A stretch of 64,000 bases of DNA from Diploscapter coronatus (Eukaryota > Nematoda > Chromadorea > Rhabditida > Rhabditidae). Shown one piece after another: positions 23,058 through 35,300 of this stretch. Location: positions 34,115,249 to 34,179,248 of the forward strand of contig OZ038423.1 of the NCBI GenBank assembly GCA_964036155.1, written 5' to 3'. The notes below the pieces were generated by a model, which worked only from the letters and a program-made list of their open reading frames with translations, ran no database searches and was not told the origin of the DNA. Every line of letters begins with the position of its first letter. The first letter of the stretch is position 1. Both the position numbers and the translations under genes were made by a program.

Positions 23058-25291
23058 CTAAGTCTGCTGCATGTCGACTTCAGCGTTCTCCTTATCTCCC
23101 TGTGCATTCTCCTCGACAACCTTCTCGTCAGCAGCCTTGTCTGGCTCCGGCGCTTTCTCTGCTTCCGTTCCATTCTTATTGTTCTCTTCTTCTTCCTTGC
23201 GCAGCTCAGCCGTCTCATCCACTTCCATTTCCTCGTCCTAAAATCGGCAACATTCCAATTCATTTTTGTAAAAAAGTAATGTAAAATTCAAAATGTAGTT
23301 AGAAATGGAAACTTCTCATGAGGGTAGATAAAATATGACGGAGTGAATCATGTCTAACACTGTCTCCTATTACTTGCGTATTGAGATATTTCTTGTCATG
23401 AACACTGCCATTTTCACTTAGAGATTTAAAAATTATTTCTCGTCGTAAACGAATTCAACATTTGACTTTGAAAAGTTGCATAATTTTTAAGAGAAATTGA
23501 AAATCAAGAAGAGAATTTATACAGTACCTGCTCCTCCTCATCCTCAGTGGATTCGCCCTCATCTTCATCAATGTCTTCCTCGTCATCCAGGTCGAACTCC
23601 TCATCGTTTTCATCCGACTCTTCGTCCTCCACATTCGCCTGACCTTCTCCGTCCTCTTCCTGCAAATCACAAATATCGATGATTTTATTTTAGGCAAACT
23701 CATAAATTTGCAAATTGAATAAGTCTATAAAAAGTGATTTTGAATCAAACTTTTAACTTCGAATCTCGGTTAACAGCATGAAACGGAGCAGTATCTTTTC
23801 CAGAGATAAAGAACATGTCTTCTTCCTGTCTCTTGATAAGACTTATCCATCACGTTTCTTGCGTTTAACCGCTGTGAAAAAGTTGAGCGTTTTAGTCCAA
23901 TGAAATTCGTTTTATTCTAAGAAAAAATCAAACACTTTGAAGATAAATCAACAAAATTCTACCTGCTGACCCTCCTCTCCAACCTTCTTTTGCTCGTCCA
24001 GGAAAGAATCTCCTTCTTCAGGTTCAGGTTCGCCCTCGACGGGAGGCATTTCGTCTTCCTGGTTCGGATCCCAGCGAATCGTGAATGTCGTCACACGGAC
24101 ATCGTCCACTCTGATCGTCCGGACCAACTGAAAATTTGATATTTGAAGGGAAAACTAAAACTGTTTATCTTTGAAGAAAGGAAACAACTAGATAATTCTT
24201 TTATTTAAAGAAAAGAAGATAAGAAAGGATATTTTCTTTATTTTACCTTGTCAACCTGAGGAGTGGCTGGCGGCTCCAATCTGAGTGCCTCATCGTTGTA
24301 CTCGTTCGAAACGAACCAGCCCAGAGTCATGAATTTCTGCAAACAGAATTCATTTTATTTATCCATCTAAACAATTAGTATTTTTGTTGTTTGTCTGCTT
24401 GTTTATGTATTTATGTGGTTTGTCCAAGTTTAGATCTGGCTATGTGATTACCGGATCGGAATGTGGTTTTCAGCATTAGATAAGTAATTCAATGGAAGTG
24501 TGCAATGTAAAGTCCAGATCGACTTTGGTTAGATAATATGCTAATTTGTGGTAAAAAACTCCTTTTTTATATAAAGACCAACTTTGAATATAAAATTAGT
24601 AAACTGGTCTTGAATTGAAAATGCATAAACGACAAAGATTTGCAGATTAATTGGTCATTATCAAAAAGGATGAATGAGCGGGGTAGTTGTGTTTTTTATT
24701 TATTTCAAATTGGGTTGTTTTGGAGCCTTTGCGACACGAGGACTAAGCCGAGGGAACGCGCGATCGAGGCTTGTTTCTCGTTTTCTATAAAATTAAAAAA
24801 AAAAAATTATACCTGCTCATTGTATTTGATTTCCAGGAGCAGGACGCTAGCGCCGACCATGTCATCCTTGGGGATCTTCGAGGCGTCGGGAGCATCTGCC
24901 TGGAACTTGTCTTTCAGAAAATTCATAAATCTGGTAAATAACTAGTGTTGCATTTCCAAAAAGAAAGCTACTTTTTTCAATTTAGTCGTGTTTCCTAACA
25001 CTTTCAAACACAATCTTACAGTGAAGACGAAGCGATGTCTGCCTTCCGGAGTGGGTCCGACGAGCACCGAGTCGAGTTTCTGATCGAATTCGCTGGTTCC
25101 GCCAGTTGGAACGTAGATCAGACTCCATTCCAGATCTGAATTTAAAAAAATGAAAGGTTTCAAAAAAGTTGAGGGGAACCTCCAGGAAGAGGTTCGAAAG
25201 CCTCGAAAGTGATCTCGAGAGAAAGCGAGTCCGTGAAGGGCTGGCTGACCGGCTCGAAGTTGGCCGACACCACGTTCACCAGGGACGACAT
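23058..25291 (-). CDS. asf1: ASF1 histone H3-H4 chaperone with long acidic tail
   Basis: Binds H3-H4 dimers and hands them to CAF-1 or HIRA during chromatin assembly. Exons from 5': 25180-25291, 25020-25135, 24813-24899, 24247-24336, 23963-24127, 23528-23659, 23058-23237; 293 residues, phases consistent. The globular core (about 1-155) has the ASF1 order: LEITFEAFEPL, LEWSLIYVP, VGPTPEGRHRFVF, ADAPDASKIPKDDMVGASVL, LGWFVSNEYND and VRVTTFTIRWDP. Residues about 160-293 are almost wholly acidic, first glutamate/proline then E/D runs, ending DKENAEVDMQQT. That tail is longer than in most animal ASF1, though nematode and yeast copies also have acidic tails. The 5' flank carries an arm of the foldback repeat described at 25438. 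Confidence 0.95.
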
Positions 25292-27378
25292 CCTGCTAAA
25301 TTTCAAATTTGAATTTGAACAAAAAAAAGCGGAAATTCGAAAAACCGACGAAAATAAAACGAAATTGAGCAACTGGCGGGAAACCCGATTTCAGCAAACA
25401 CTTGGCACGTGAAATGAACATTTTAGGCGGGGCTTATTTTCACTCGCATTTTCGATTGGAGCAGGAGTTTTAGGGTTGGAGCGCGCTCATTTCAACGTCG
25501 AATACTATTGCATCGATCAAATTAAGTGACAGTTCGTGTGTTAAAGAGCGCCTTGCGAGAAATGTGCGTCACGACTATGTGCAAAGAGACGAGTAGGCCC
25601 GTCTGAGGTTCGAAAAAAATCAAACTTTAATTTCTTAACTTGAACTTGAACTTCCAGCAGTTCCGACAGCCCTGCTCATCTGTAAGATACTCACCTCTCA
25701 AAACTTATAAATACCTCTCCTACAAGGGTTAAGAGTATTATCAACGGTCGATTAGTTGAGACAATAAAGAATGCAAAGTGCATGGCGTAAGATCAAAAAG
25801 TCGTCAAATTCATTTCTTGAATCATTGAAACGTCCATTCGTTTGCAAACTGCACTAATTTCTATGCGTCAGATTTGCCTCCCTTTTATTTTGTCTCGAGC
25901 AATCGATCATTGGCAATAAAGGATGGTAGGTTATTATGGCATCAAAATTAATGCACATTTAGTTAGGCATTTCTAAACCAAAATTAGCCTACCCAACTTA
26001 ACCCATATTGTCGATGCCGAAATCTGGGAAGCGTGTAAAGTAGTGCACAGTCACTTTTAGTGGTTAGAAAAGCGAAAATAGCACGTGAAAAGGTCGGGCC
26101 TAAAATCATTTTTCTCCTCTCATTTTCGATCTTCTAGTTTTCAGCATCAGAAATACGCTTATTGGTATTTTAAATGTTTTTGTTTTACAGGAAGCCGATG
26201 CATCAATTATTATTTAACATAGAATTAGGTCTTTGCAAAATCGTCGATCTTTCTCGAATAACTTGATGGCACAAGCTTGAATTGCAGTGTCCGGAATGTT
26301 TTAATGTTCCTCCTCATAAATAATCAGTTTGGGGAGCGAAAATGAACTCGGCTGTGGTGACATTTTGAAGAATTAGCGACAGCCGCTTAAAAATGCGAAT
26401 GAAAAGGTAGAGAAGGAGGAAAGGGGAAGGATAGGCTGGCAGGAAGGCCATGATGGATGATAGCTGAAGAGGAGGAGGAGACAACTCATAACTGATTGAC
26501 CGCAGAAAAACATTCCACGGCAATCCTGAGGCAGGAACCGTGAAACATTATTCGCTACAATTTTTCGACGATTTTCTTCAATTTTCCTATGTTTTTTTCT
26601 ATTGTTGAAATTTGTACTACACCTCTAAATGCGTTAAATGTTCAATACCTCTGTTCTAAACCTCGAATTCCAACTATTATTTATTTCCTAGCTATAAAAA
26701 ATACAAATCTGCGGCATTTTATTCAACCCTTTGCATTGCTCTCCTCTCCCACTTTGCGCCAGAAATGATCAGTCTTCTGGCCAATATTCGATCATAATTG
26801 ATGGATATTGAGATAGATGGATTGTGTGGAGGGAAGGAGAGGGATAAGCTAGAAAGTTTGGGATAGGGAACGGAAAGAGAAAGGAGAGGACCAACTGGCT
26901 GAGTGGAAGAAGGGAGTCCCCCTTCATTTAGCATACACAGATTTATGCCTTCCTAATCCCATAATTCATCGATGGTTCCGATTATTTAATTCATTGCCTC
27001 CTTACAATTTGCCGCAGTATTTTAGTTTTCTTTAGTAGTTTTTTTCCGTCCTCTCCGACTAACGTTCCGACTCGGCATAAATTATTCCGGAAAACGCTTC
27101 AGTGTGTGCGCACTCTGCGTTCCCTCGCAAGAACATCTTGGGGCTGAGCCACGGCCCAGCACATCTCATTCACAAATCATCCGCTTTCCGGCCTAGTCTG
27201 TCAAGTCTGGTCTGGACTAATCAAAGCCACATTTGCTTGCCAATTCGCTAGTAGCCATTTTCTCTTAGGATTTCACTATTGTTTGTGTTAGCCGATACTT
27301 ATTTTATAACTACGGATCACAAAGGTTTTCAGATTCCATCGAAATTCACGTAAAATGTGATTATCCATCCACCGTATC
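25292..27378. other. 2.1-kb divergent intergenic region
   Basis: Between the starts of ASF1 (-) and the tyrosinase-like gene (+). It holds the solo repeat arm at 25438-25506 and purine-rich tracts near 26400-26475 and 26815-26925. No exon recognised. Confidence 0.5.
25438..25506 (+). repeat. Solo arm of a foldback repeat family
   Basis: The run from TTGGAGCAGGAGTTTTAG to GCGCTCATTTCAACGTCGAA closely matches the right arm of the foldback element at 50003-50180, and its end resembles the arms at 54974-55101. I see no matching left arm here, so it may be a solo or deleted copy just upstream of ASF1. Confidence 0.65.
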
Positions 27379-29503
27379 ATGATAGAAATGTTGCGATTTG
27401 CACTTTTATTCGTGGGATTGAATTTCGTTCGTCCTTACGATGAATATTCATGTGGAAAGGTTAGTGAAAATTTTAAATTCATCATTTCCCTTACATTCTT
27501 CACGTTCTTAATTCTATAACATTTATATTTCTGTGTTTCAATAAATCATTTTCATGGATTTACGAACTCGTTCAATAAATTCATATCAGTACAAGAATTG
27601 ATTATTTCAGTCGGCTTCCTGCTCGGGTTGTCTGGACGTTGCAGGCCGAAGTGAAATCAGAGAGCTGTCACAGCGGGAAAGACATCTCATCGCATGTAAA
27701 AACAGCCCTTCCTCAATCCATCACAAACCAATCAAATCAGCACTTTTCAGCAGCGTTTCGCAAGGAGAAACGACTTACGAATTTCAAAGAATGGGACAGA
27801 ATGATAACGACCAAAGGAGCCTGCAAATTGGCTAGGAAGTTGGAACGAATAAGATATTTTTGAAAAATTAGAAAAAAAATTTCAGAATGGACTCAACTCT
27901 TTCTCGATTTGGTCTGAAAACGCCATATTGGAACATGCAATTGGATGAAGATCTCGCGAATTATCAATTTTCTACGATATTTGTTCGAGACTTCTTCCCG
28001 CTGGCGAAACGATTCAAGAAAAGGAGCTACAGGTTGGGTTATTGTTCAATTTGATGGAGTGATAATCTTCTAGATCACTTCCGAAGGATGGCAATATTCT
28101 GATGGCTGTGAGAAATTCTGGTCATGGTCAAATTTTCAAGTTCCTTCATTCTGTGGCGTTGATTCTAGAGGATCAGATAAATGGTAACTTTATTCTCTGA
28201 TCTAAATTTATTTTTCACATTTAGAAAACTGCACGGAATCTTGCATGAATTCTCCATTTTTGTACTGTAATGCAGAAGACAGATGCTCTTCTCGGCTCCT
28301 TCCTGGAGCTATTTGCAATTCGAAACCAACGGACAAGGGAGCTGATGCAATAGATGGATGCTTCGAGAGCGTCTGTCACGCAGGAATCTGCGTTGGAAGA
28401 ACTCCACAGAGTAGACCGATACTTGCGACTCAGATCGTGGGAGAAAATGTCTACCAGTTGCTGAATGGTACTGAAGAAGAAAATAATTCAACATCAGCGT
28501 TCATTGATAGCAATGAATTTAATCTGAATGAGACAAGGTGAATTTCGACTAATAATTTTTGACATTAGCTGTTTGATTGGGTGATAATTTCTGTAAACTC
28601 ATTTGCATTTAAACTTAGAGAAAGATGTAACATTAATTATCACCTGATCTAAAATATTTAATGATTTATTCTCAGAAAAAAACCCCGAGTTTATGTGTGT
28701 TTTCTTCCAGCACTGAAGAAGCATCGATTTCTCCAACTCATCAAACAACTTCACCTCCGACAACAACACCCCTTCCTTCCCTGCCTGCAGTCAAACTGTC
28801 AAGAGGCCTTTCTGCGCGTCAACAACTCATGCGAAGCTGGAATCGACCTGTCAATGTGCCTAAATTCGCATTCAACGACACTCTGCCCTTCCCTACCGTT
28901 TACTTCCCCGCTACAGTAATCGAGGGAGAATTCAAGAAGAAAGGAAGGTTAGGGAAACTTGTTGGATTGAAGTCTGATGAAATTCTGCAGAATGCAACGT
29001 CGCGCAGTTGGAAGTGAAGCTCACAGCATCGGAAGTAATTTGCCAATTGGATATTCCTACGATATCCAGGTTATTTGTTACTTTTGAAAAAGATTCAATA
29101 TATTATTAGGCTCTATCTCATGCTTCCTCCACGGTCGTTTTTCGAGTTCTCGATCCAGCCTCGGCATTCGCCGTCGAATTCTTTCCGTTTGTCAGCTATC
29201 ACGGCCAACAGTGTAAGCAGTTCTGCCTCGAGAATAGACAGGTTCTACTTTCCTTATTCATTTTGAATAATTTTCATCGAAAATTATTTAGTACCTCCCT
29301 TGCGGCACGCTTCCAATTAGATTGAGTAGATTTGCAAAGATTTCAGCACCGATAGTTTGGAGTCAGGTTTTCATCATTATTTCCGAATAGATCAAGATTT
29401 TTGTTTTCTATTTTAGACTCCTGAAAAGGCTATTGAAAGTCAACTCTCTGGAAAGGGATATTATAAGAAACGGAAGAAGAACTATCTACTGTTCTCATGC
29501 TGA
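27379..29503 (+). CDS. Secreted tyrosinase-like protein lacking copper ligands
   Basis: Exons: 27379-27459, 27611-27695, 27751-27838, 27886-28032, 28074-28183, 28225-28537, 28711-28947, 28991-29069, 29110-29241, 29292-29366, 29417-29503; 477 residues, phases consistent. A signal peptide (about 1-19) precedes a central region that follows the tyrosinase order: CSGCLDVAGRSEIRELSQRE, then FGLKTPYWNMQLDEDL (compare PYWD-x-LDE-L), then GQIFKFLHSVALILEDQ (compare PIFFLHHA-x-VDRIWEQ). A Cys-rich module typical of invertebrate tyrosinases follows (DRCSSRLLPGAIC, GCFESVCHAGICV), then a Thr/Pro linker and a C-terminal domain. Of the six copper-binding His, the CuA set is absent and the CuB HH is HS. 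The fold is inferred from spacing; a phenoloxidase activity is not expected. It ends 105 bp from the facing GPCR stop. Confidence 0.68.
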
Positions 29504-29607
29504 TATATACCTATTTTGTTTAATTATTTATTTTCTGCTTGTTTGTACATTTGATATTCGTCGAATTTGAGACCATTAATTCTCATTTTACAAGTAAATA
29601 AAATAAA

Positions 29608-32323
29608 TTATGAATGCGAATGAATCATGAGTGAACTGGAGAATCTTCTTCGAGCAAAGGTTTTTCCTGACCGATTACATGTTGCAGAATGTCGAGGGGC
29701 TGGAGAGGTGCGCCTCCCAAATCTAGAATAAACTGAAGAGTAATCTTTTCTAGAAATTGTGAGCTTACCGAAAGACGAATTTTCCTTTCCATTGCAACTG
29801 CTGAATGTTGCTCTTTCAGTGATGACTCCGTTGAGTTTCGATTTGATGTCCTTGCTTTTATGCAGACTGAGAGCCATGCTGCGAAGTCGTTCAGGAAATA
29901 GTTGGGAATAGAGGTATTCATCCTGTTCGAATCGAACACAAGGAAGGAACCGTAGCACATATCGGAATCCGATTCGGAATCTGTATTTATTGTATGGTCC
30001 GACGATTGTATTTAATTAAAATTGATACTTAGAAGTATGCTAGATATTTAATACAATGTGTTGTGCAAATGGTGATGCACTCTTTCTCAATTATTTTCAT
30101 CATCCGATATCATATGCACTTTTATGCTTCAGTGAAAATGATCGATTCGATGCAAAAATAAGTGCCTCAAATTACCGTTGATTTTGTAGACAATAAATGA
30201 CAGGATTCGATGCAGAACTGCTCATTGCTACCCAGTAAATGAACAGATAAACGCTTTGCCCAAACTAAAATTAAACTTGAGTGACGTTACATTGCCCTTC
30301 CTTACATCAAAGTTGAAAGCATGGTAGATATGATATGGAAGCCAGAATAACATGAAAGTTATCACCATCAGAGCCAGCATTTTGACGGCCTGAATTAGAC
30401 ATGTGCATAGCTGATTCGCCCCTCTGATCTCAGATTTTGGATCTCACTTTGCTCTTTGATTTGGCCTGACTCGGGCATTTCGTGCTGTTATGATTTGCGT
30501 CGGTCGAATTGCGCAATGCCCACGCAATGCGGCCGAAAGTTACTGATAATACGAACAACGGAAGGGCGTATTGGATGTAGAATAGCATGTGATCGAATCT
30601 AAAGCAGATTTCAACTTTTCAAAGCGTTCATTCTAAAACTTACCCTTTACTAGGCGTTGCTTGACAAGTATGTCGCAATGTCACTGTCTTGTCAGCGAAA
30701 TTATAGAAATAAATCGTGCCGACCTAAAGATATGATATAATAAAATTTCAAGTTTTTCTCTTCAAATTTACCTCAGCAGCTAAAGGAAATGGTAATGCTG
30801 TGAGAGTTGCTAACAACCAAATTGTTGCTATGAGCCAAAGAGATCGACGCCGAGATAAAGGTCTTTTTCGAAGAGGATTGCAAATTGCTTGACATCTAAA
30901 TTTGCTATTTGTATTCACATTTCTTCATACAGTGTCGGACAAAAGCTTGGAACAATTGTGATTATAAATGAGCTTAATAGACTCAATTATTGTAGATTAA
31001 TTTGGATGAAAATTTACACATATTCTTTCCATTGAATTGCGAAGTCCATATAAAATTAGTTCATAATAATAATAATTCGATGTAACGGACTTCATTCATA
31101 ATCAAAATTGTACCAAACTGTTGATTGCTCCTGGATTTTTGTCGAATGAAATAGAAATTTCTTATTTATCAAGAAATTCCTTCTAAAATATTGCAACGTT
31201 TTCTGGCACATACTTTAGTCTACCGAAAATTGCATTATGACAACCTATTGTGAACGTGAATGACAGAATAGAAAATAGAATAAAAGAACGTTACATTCGT
31301 GAAGAATTTTGCAAGGAAAAGAATGCATGAAAGATTCGAATTTCGAAGAAAAGTTCATAAAATACCTGTCTATGCTCAGCGCGCACATGGAAAATACAGA
31401 AACTGTCGTTGGAGCGATGCCGAAGAAGTTTGTCAATACACATAGAATTTCACCATACCTAAATTTATTATTTGAATGTGTTATTTTAGTTTTATTTCAT
31501 TTTATTTTATTTGAATATTTTTTCATTAAATTCTTGAATAGAGTCAACTCTTCAAACTTTCACACAATCATGAATAACACAAACAAAAGAATATTTAATG
31601 ATTCCCATGACATATGATTCGAAATGAATAGTGAATGACAATTTATTCAAGACTATTGCAAAAGTGACGCCGATAATTAACACATTATCCAGCGATACAA
31701 ATTGGGTAATAAAAATAAATAATTGACGTACCACCAGTTGTAAGAAATATTGTAGCTGAACGAGAATCCCACATTGAACAGAGCAATGAATAGATCTGCC
31801 AGAGCCATGTTGAAGAGGATGTAGTTGAAACCGTGATGCATCGTCTAATAGTGCATAAATATGAATTGGAGATTGATTTGAACGATCGAACCTTGTGTTT
31901 ATAAATGATCCACATTACGATGCAATTGCCCACGACTGCCGCGAACATCAAAGAAACAAACCCGATTGTGGCGAGAATTTGAAACTGCCTAAATGTAATT
32001 GTATCATGAATTTTTTGCATGATTATGATAATGAATATTTTTCATTGGTTTTGAAAATAATATGATATTATGACTTCCAATAGTTTGGTTTATAATTTTC
32101 TGGTAATTTATGAACTGTTTCACGAATAAATATTGTTATTAAAGATGAAATAAAATGCCTACAAGGAATCATGATCCTGAGTGTCGGCCGGATCTGGCAG
32201 ACAGAATATCGACTGATTCAATTCATCTGGAATAGTTTCATCCGCTCCTTCCACTTGCACTCCTTCTGGATCACATATCGTCTCTCCGAGAAACATCAGA
32301 TAACTCTCGTTGAATAGTGACAT
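29608..32323 (-). CDS. Tachykinin-receptor-like neuropeptide GPCR
   Basis: Class A seven-helix receptor for a neuropeptide. Exons from 5': 32163-32323, 31892-31988, 31732-31844, 31366-31458, 30772-30895, 30644-30723, 30448-30598, 30306-30389, 30176-30264, 29608-29980; 454 residues, phases close. TM1 FAAVVGNCIVMWIIYKHK; TM2 YILFNMALADLFIALFNVGF with FSYNISYNWWYG after it (compare tachykinin receptors, HNEWYYG); TM3 end CALSIDR then CQAICNPL, so DRY is DRC; TM6 MVITFMLFWLPYHIYHAF; TM7 YWVAMSSSASNPVIYCLQNQ (NPxxY). TM6 and TM7 fit tachykinin/neurokinin receptors best. The N-terminus has an NES site at residues 5-7 and a long Ser/Arg-rich C-tail. I chose the ATG at 32323; the frame is open to 32479. 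A Tc1-like miniature element sits in the intron after TM3. Confidence 0.85.
30928..31148. mobile_element. Degraded Tc1-like miniature inverted-repeat element
   Basis: The left end, ACAGTGTCGGACAAAAGCTT, has the look of Tc1-family terminal repeats. About 40 bp from there (GGAACAATTGTGATTATAAA) is repeated inverted at about 31090-31130 as GGTACAATTTTGATTATGAA. The right end has an insertion of about 18 bp relative to the left before CGACAAAA. About 220 bp, no coding capacity, in an intron of the GPCR. Confidence 0.65.
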
Positions 32324-35300
32324 TTCGCGTTTAGCTACTGAATATTTCAACATTAGTTTGAAAGTTATTCGTGTAGAATAGTTATCGCAAGTAAAAAACG
32401 CGAACTGCAACTGAAATATATTTGCAGTAAGTAGTAACACTTGCATTGCAAAGATAAAACATCGGATGATGAATTCCACTGCGATAATGAAAAACTACAT
32501 TCACATTTCGAAGAAGTAAATTTATTGTCGTGGTGGTCAAATTTGGGAAACGAAGAAGGTTAAGGGAGTTGACTCAATGAAATCTATGTTTAGTATAGTC
32601 AGAATTATAGTAATAAAATTGAGCTTTCACAGCATTGATTTAGGAGGTAAATTATGATGCTATGAAATTCCAGATTTGTGCAGAGATTCGGATTCAATGT
32701 GATCTAATTTCGAAACGAAGGACACGCGAATGAAGAGGCAACATTAATTGAAAAACGCGTTCGATCGTCACGTGACTTCAAAATATTACATTATCATCAT
32801 CAAAATCGGAACTAGTGTGAATTTGAACTCTATTCAACTCAACTAAACCCCAATAATTTCTTATATGACTAATTAAAATGGCAACAATTAGAAGTAGGAG
32901 AAGTCAGATACTCCGCCCTCAATGCCTTTGCATATCTGTGGAGCACCAGAAAAGCAACGAGCAAGATGAAGCATGTATAGGATTCGAGTTGATGAATCCG
33001 TAGAAAATTAGCTTCTATGATCGAAACTCAGAAGTCAAGATTTAATTGGTAGATATGGAATAGAAAATATAGAAAACAAGTCTAAACTTATGTTATTCTA
33101 CTCCGAACTTTAGATGTACAAATTCTTTTTAGTTTCACGATAAAAGTACGTCTTAAAATAAAATGGTACGAAATTCGGAAATGATGAAGAATTCATGGCG
33201 CAACTAGGAAGATGATCGTGGCAACATTCAATGAAGATTGCAGTTTCAAGGAGCATTCATTTTGAACTTCTCTATAATCTGTGTGATACTCATCCAAATG
33301 GTTTTCTTCAGAAGTCATAAAAGTAAGCACCCTTATTTGAAATCAGACATCTCTGCATCTTCACTCAACATAGTTTTTGGTCAATTAAAAAAGTCGAGTC
33401 ATATTTCAACTCACATTGGAAATATGAACCGAACTAAAGATCGTAGAAAATTGCTAAACCGTAGGAATTCGATTATTATTTTCGATACAATCATTGCACT
33501 GTTATGAAATAGCTGACAAAACCTGGACTTGATAGGATTTTATACAAAACTGTTCACCTAGGCAGCGATAATTTCGAACGCAAAGATAGGCGAAGGGAAG
33601 AAGTGATTTGGGGAAGAGAAGGAAATGTGGATGTGGTTTGGAAAACAAATTGGATCCTTTAATGAATGAATAATTCAAGACGACAGAGAATGCTTTATGA
33701 ACTGCAGACTAACCGAATTAGAATTAGAAGGAGCATGACTGAGAGTGGAGATAGAGCCTAGAGAGCTGTTGAAGGAACTGAACATCCGAGACTCAGAAGG
33801 GATATCAGACAGAACAGATGAAGAAGGTGCACTCTTTGAACCACTCCAGTCATAACATACCCCCTTCAGGTCTAGTTTCTCATTCCGACATCTCCGACAT
33901 CAAACTCATCGCAACAATTCCAAAATCAAAGGCAGCGCGTTGTTTCAACTAAACTCATGGACTTCACAATTTGAAGGTGAAAGATGGTTAGAAGTCATTT
34001 GGCATACTTTTGAGTAACACAATGCATTGGATTGTCTCATAATTTATCTTCACAATGTTAAACGATGGAAGTATGGCGATTCGACAATGAATTACGAAAT
34101 TTCGCTATAAATTTTCTCAAGCTATTTGTAAGCCCATGTAGGACTTCCTGACAAGCCACAAACGCAATCACTCAAAAGTGAAAAATGATCTAAAATCATT
34201 AAAAACGCGTAGAAAAGAAATTATGCAAAACCCAATGCCGTACTTATTCTAATAGAAGGGCACCCCAAATACCAGAACTACCCAACTCAAATAATCTCAA
34301 TAAGTATTTTATAATGCTCTTTAGACCCTATAGGATGGATTTAATCTTGATTTGAAGTGATTACGATCTTTAGGCGAGAAGTTATGGTGGTTTGAAAATT
34401 TCCAAGTTCCTGAAAATCAGTCGGGCCTCTGAAAACAGAAGGACATGCCCTTCTATTAGAATAAATACGGCAGATGGAATAATGTTCTCGCCAACTTCGT
34501 AAGTATATGACCTAAAGATAAGTACAAAAATCCCTGTATACTTATGTGAATTTCCATCTGAACATTGCAAATGTCATGTTTCATTTAAGATTTAGATACC
34601 CGAATAATTCGGATTCGGATGAATGAAAATAAAAATGGAGACTTCATATTTCACACTTCAATTCAATTTTTCATCGCTCACCATTTCTAATAATTGTTTA
34701 CGGCTAATTGGTGGGAGACTCAAGTGCTTGCTTGCACTCATACAAGAGCAAAGAGATGAAGAGAAGTCCAACTATCAAAGAGGAAGAAAAGGTGTGAAAA
34801 CTAAACTACGAACTAGAGAGAAAGCGACGAAGACTGTTGAATTGGCGAATAGTTCGACAGAAATAAATCGGGCATCGAAAATTATGACAACACGACAGTA
34901 ATAATGAGCATTGTGCAAGACAAAAATGCGATAATTTGAGACACAATTTGTAACGATATCTAAAAACTAAATTTTACATCGATAGGCATTGAAAAGTCAC
35001 TGCGGTACTTTAGATTTTTCTTGGTGAGCGTTATTTACTAGAAAAGTATATGATTTCAAAGACCATTCTTGCACATTTTATCTCATTCGACATTCGACTT
35101 TTGCTATTTTGGGAGCCCATTAAAAGTGCGGATAAAGAGACGAAAGAACAGAGGCAGAAGAGGAAGTGCGAACGCAGCCTGTGGTCATCATTTTGATGAT
35201 ATCTGCAGTAAGCGGCCATAAATAATCGATGCAATATTTTGGGGGTTTGTCGATGAATAATTCGGCCGATCTTCGAAAAGTTGGAAGGAAAGTTTGTCGA

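Noticed and set aside
32324..32479. Upstream Met with a hydrophobic stretch in frame with the GPCR
   Set aside because: Class A peptide receptors rarely need a signal peptide. The ATG at 32323 is enough, though the longer form is possible.
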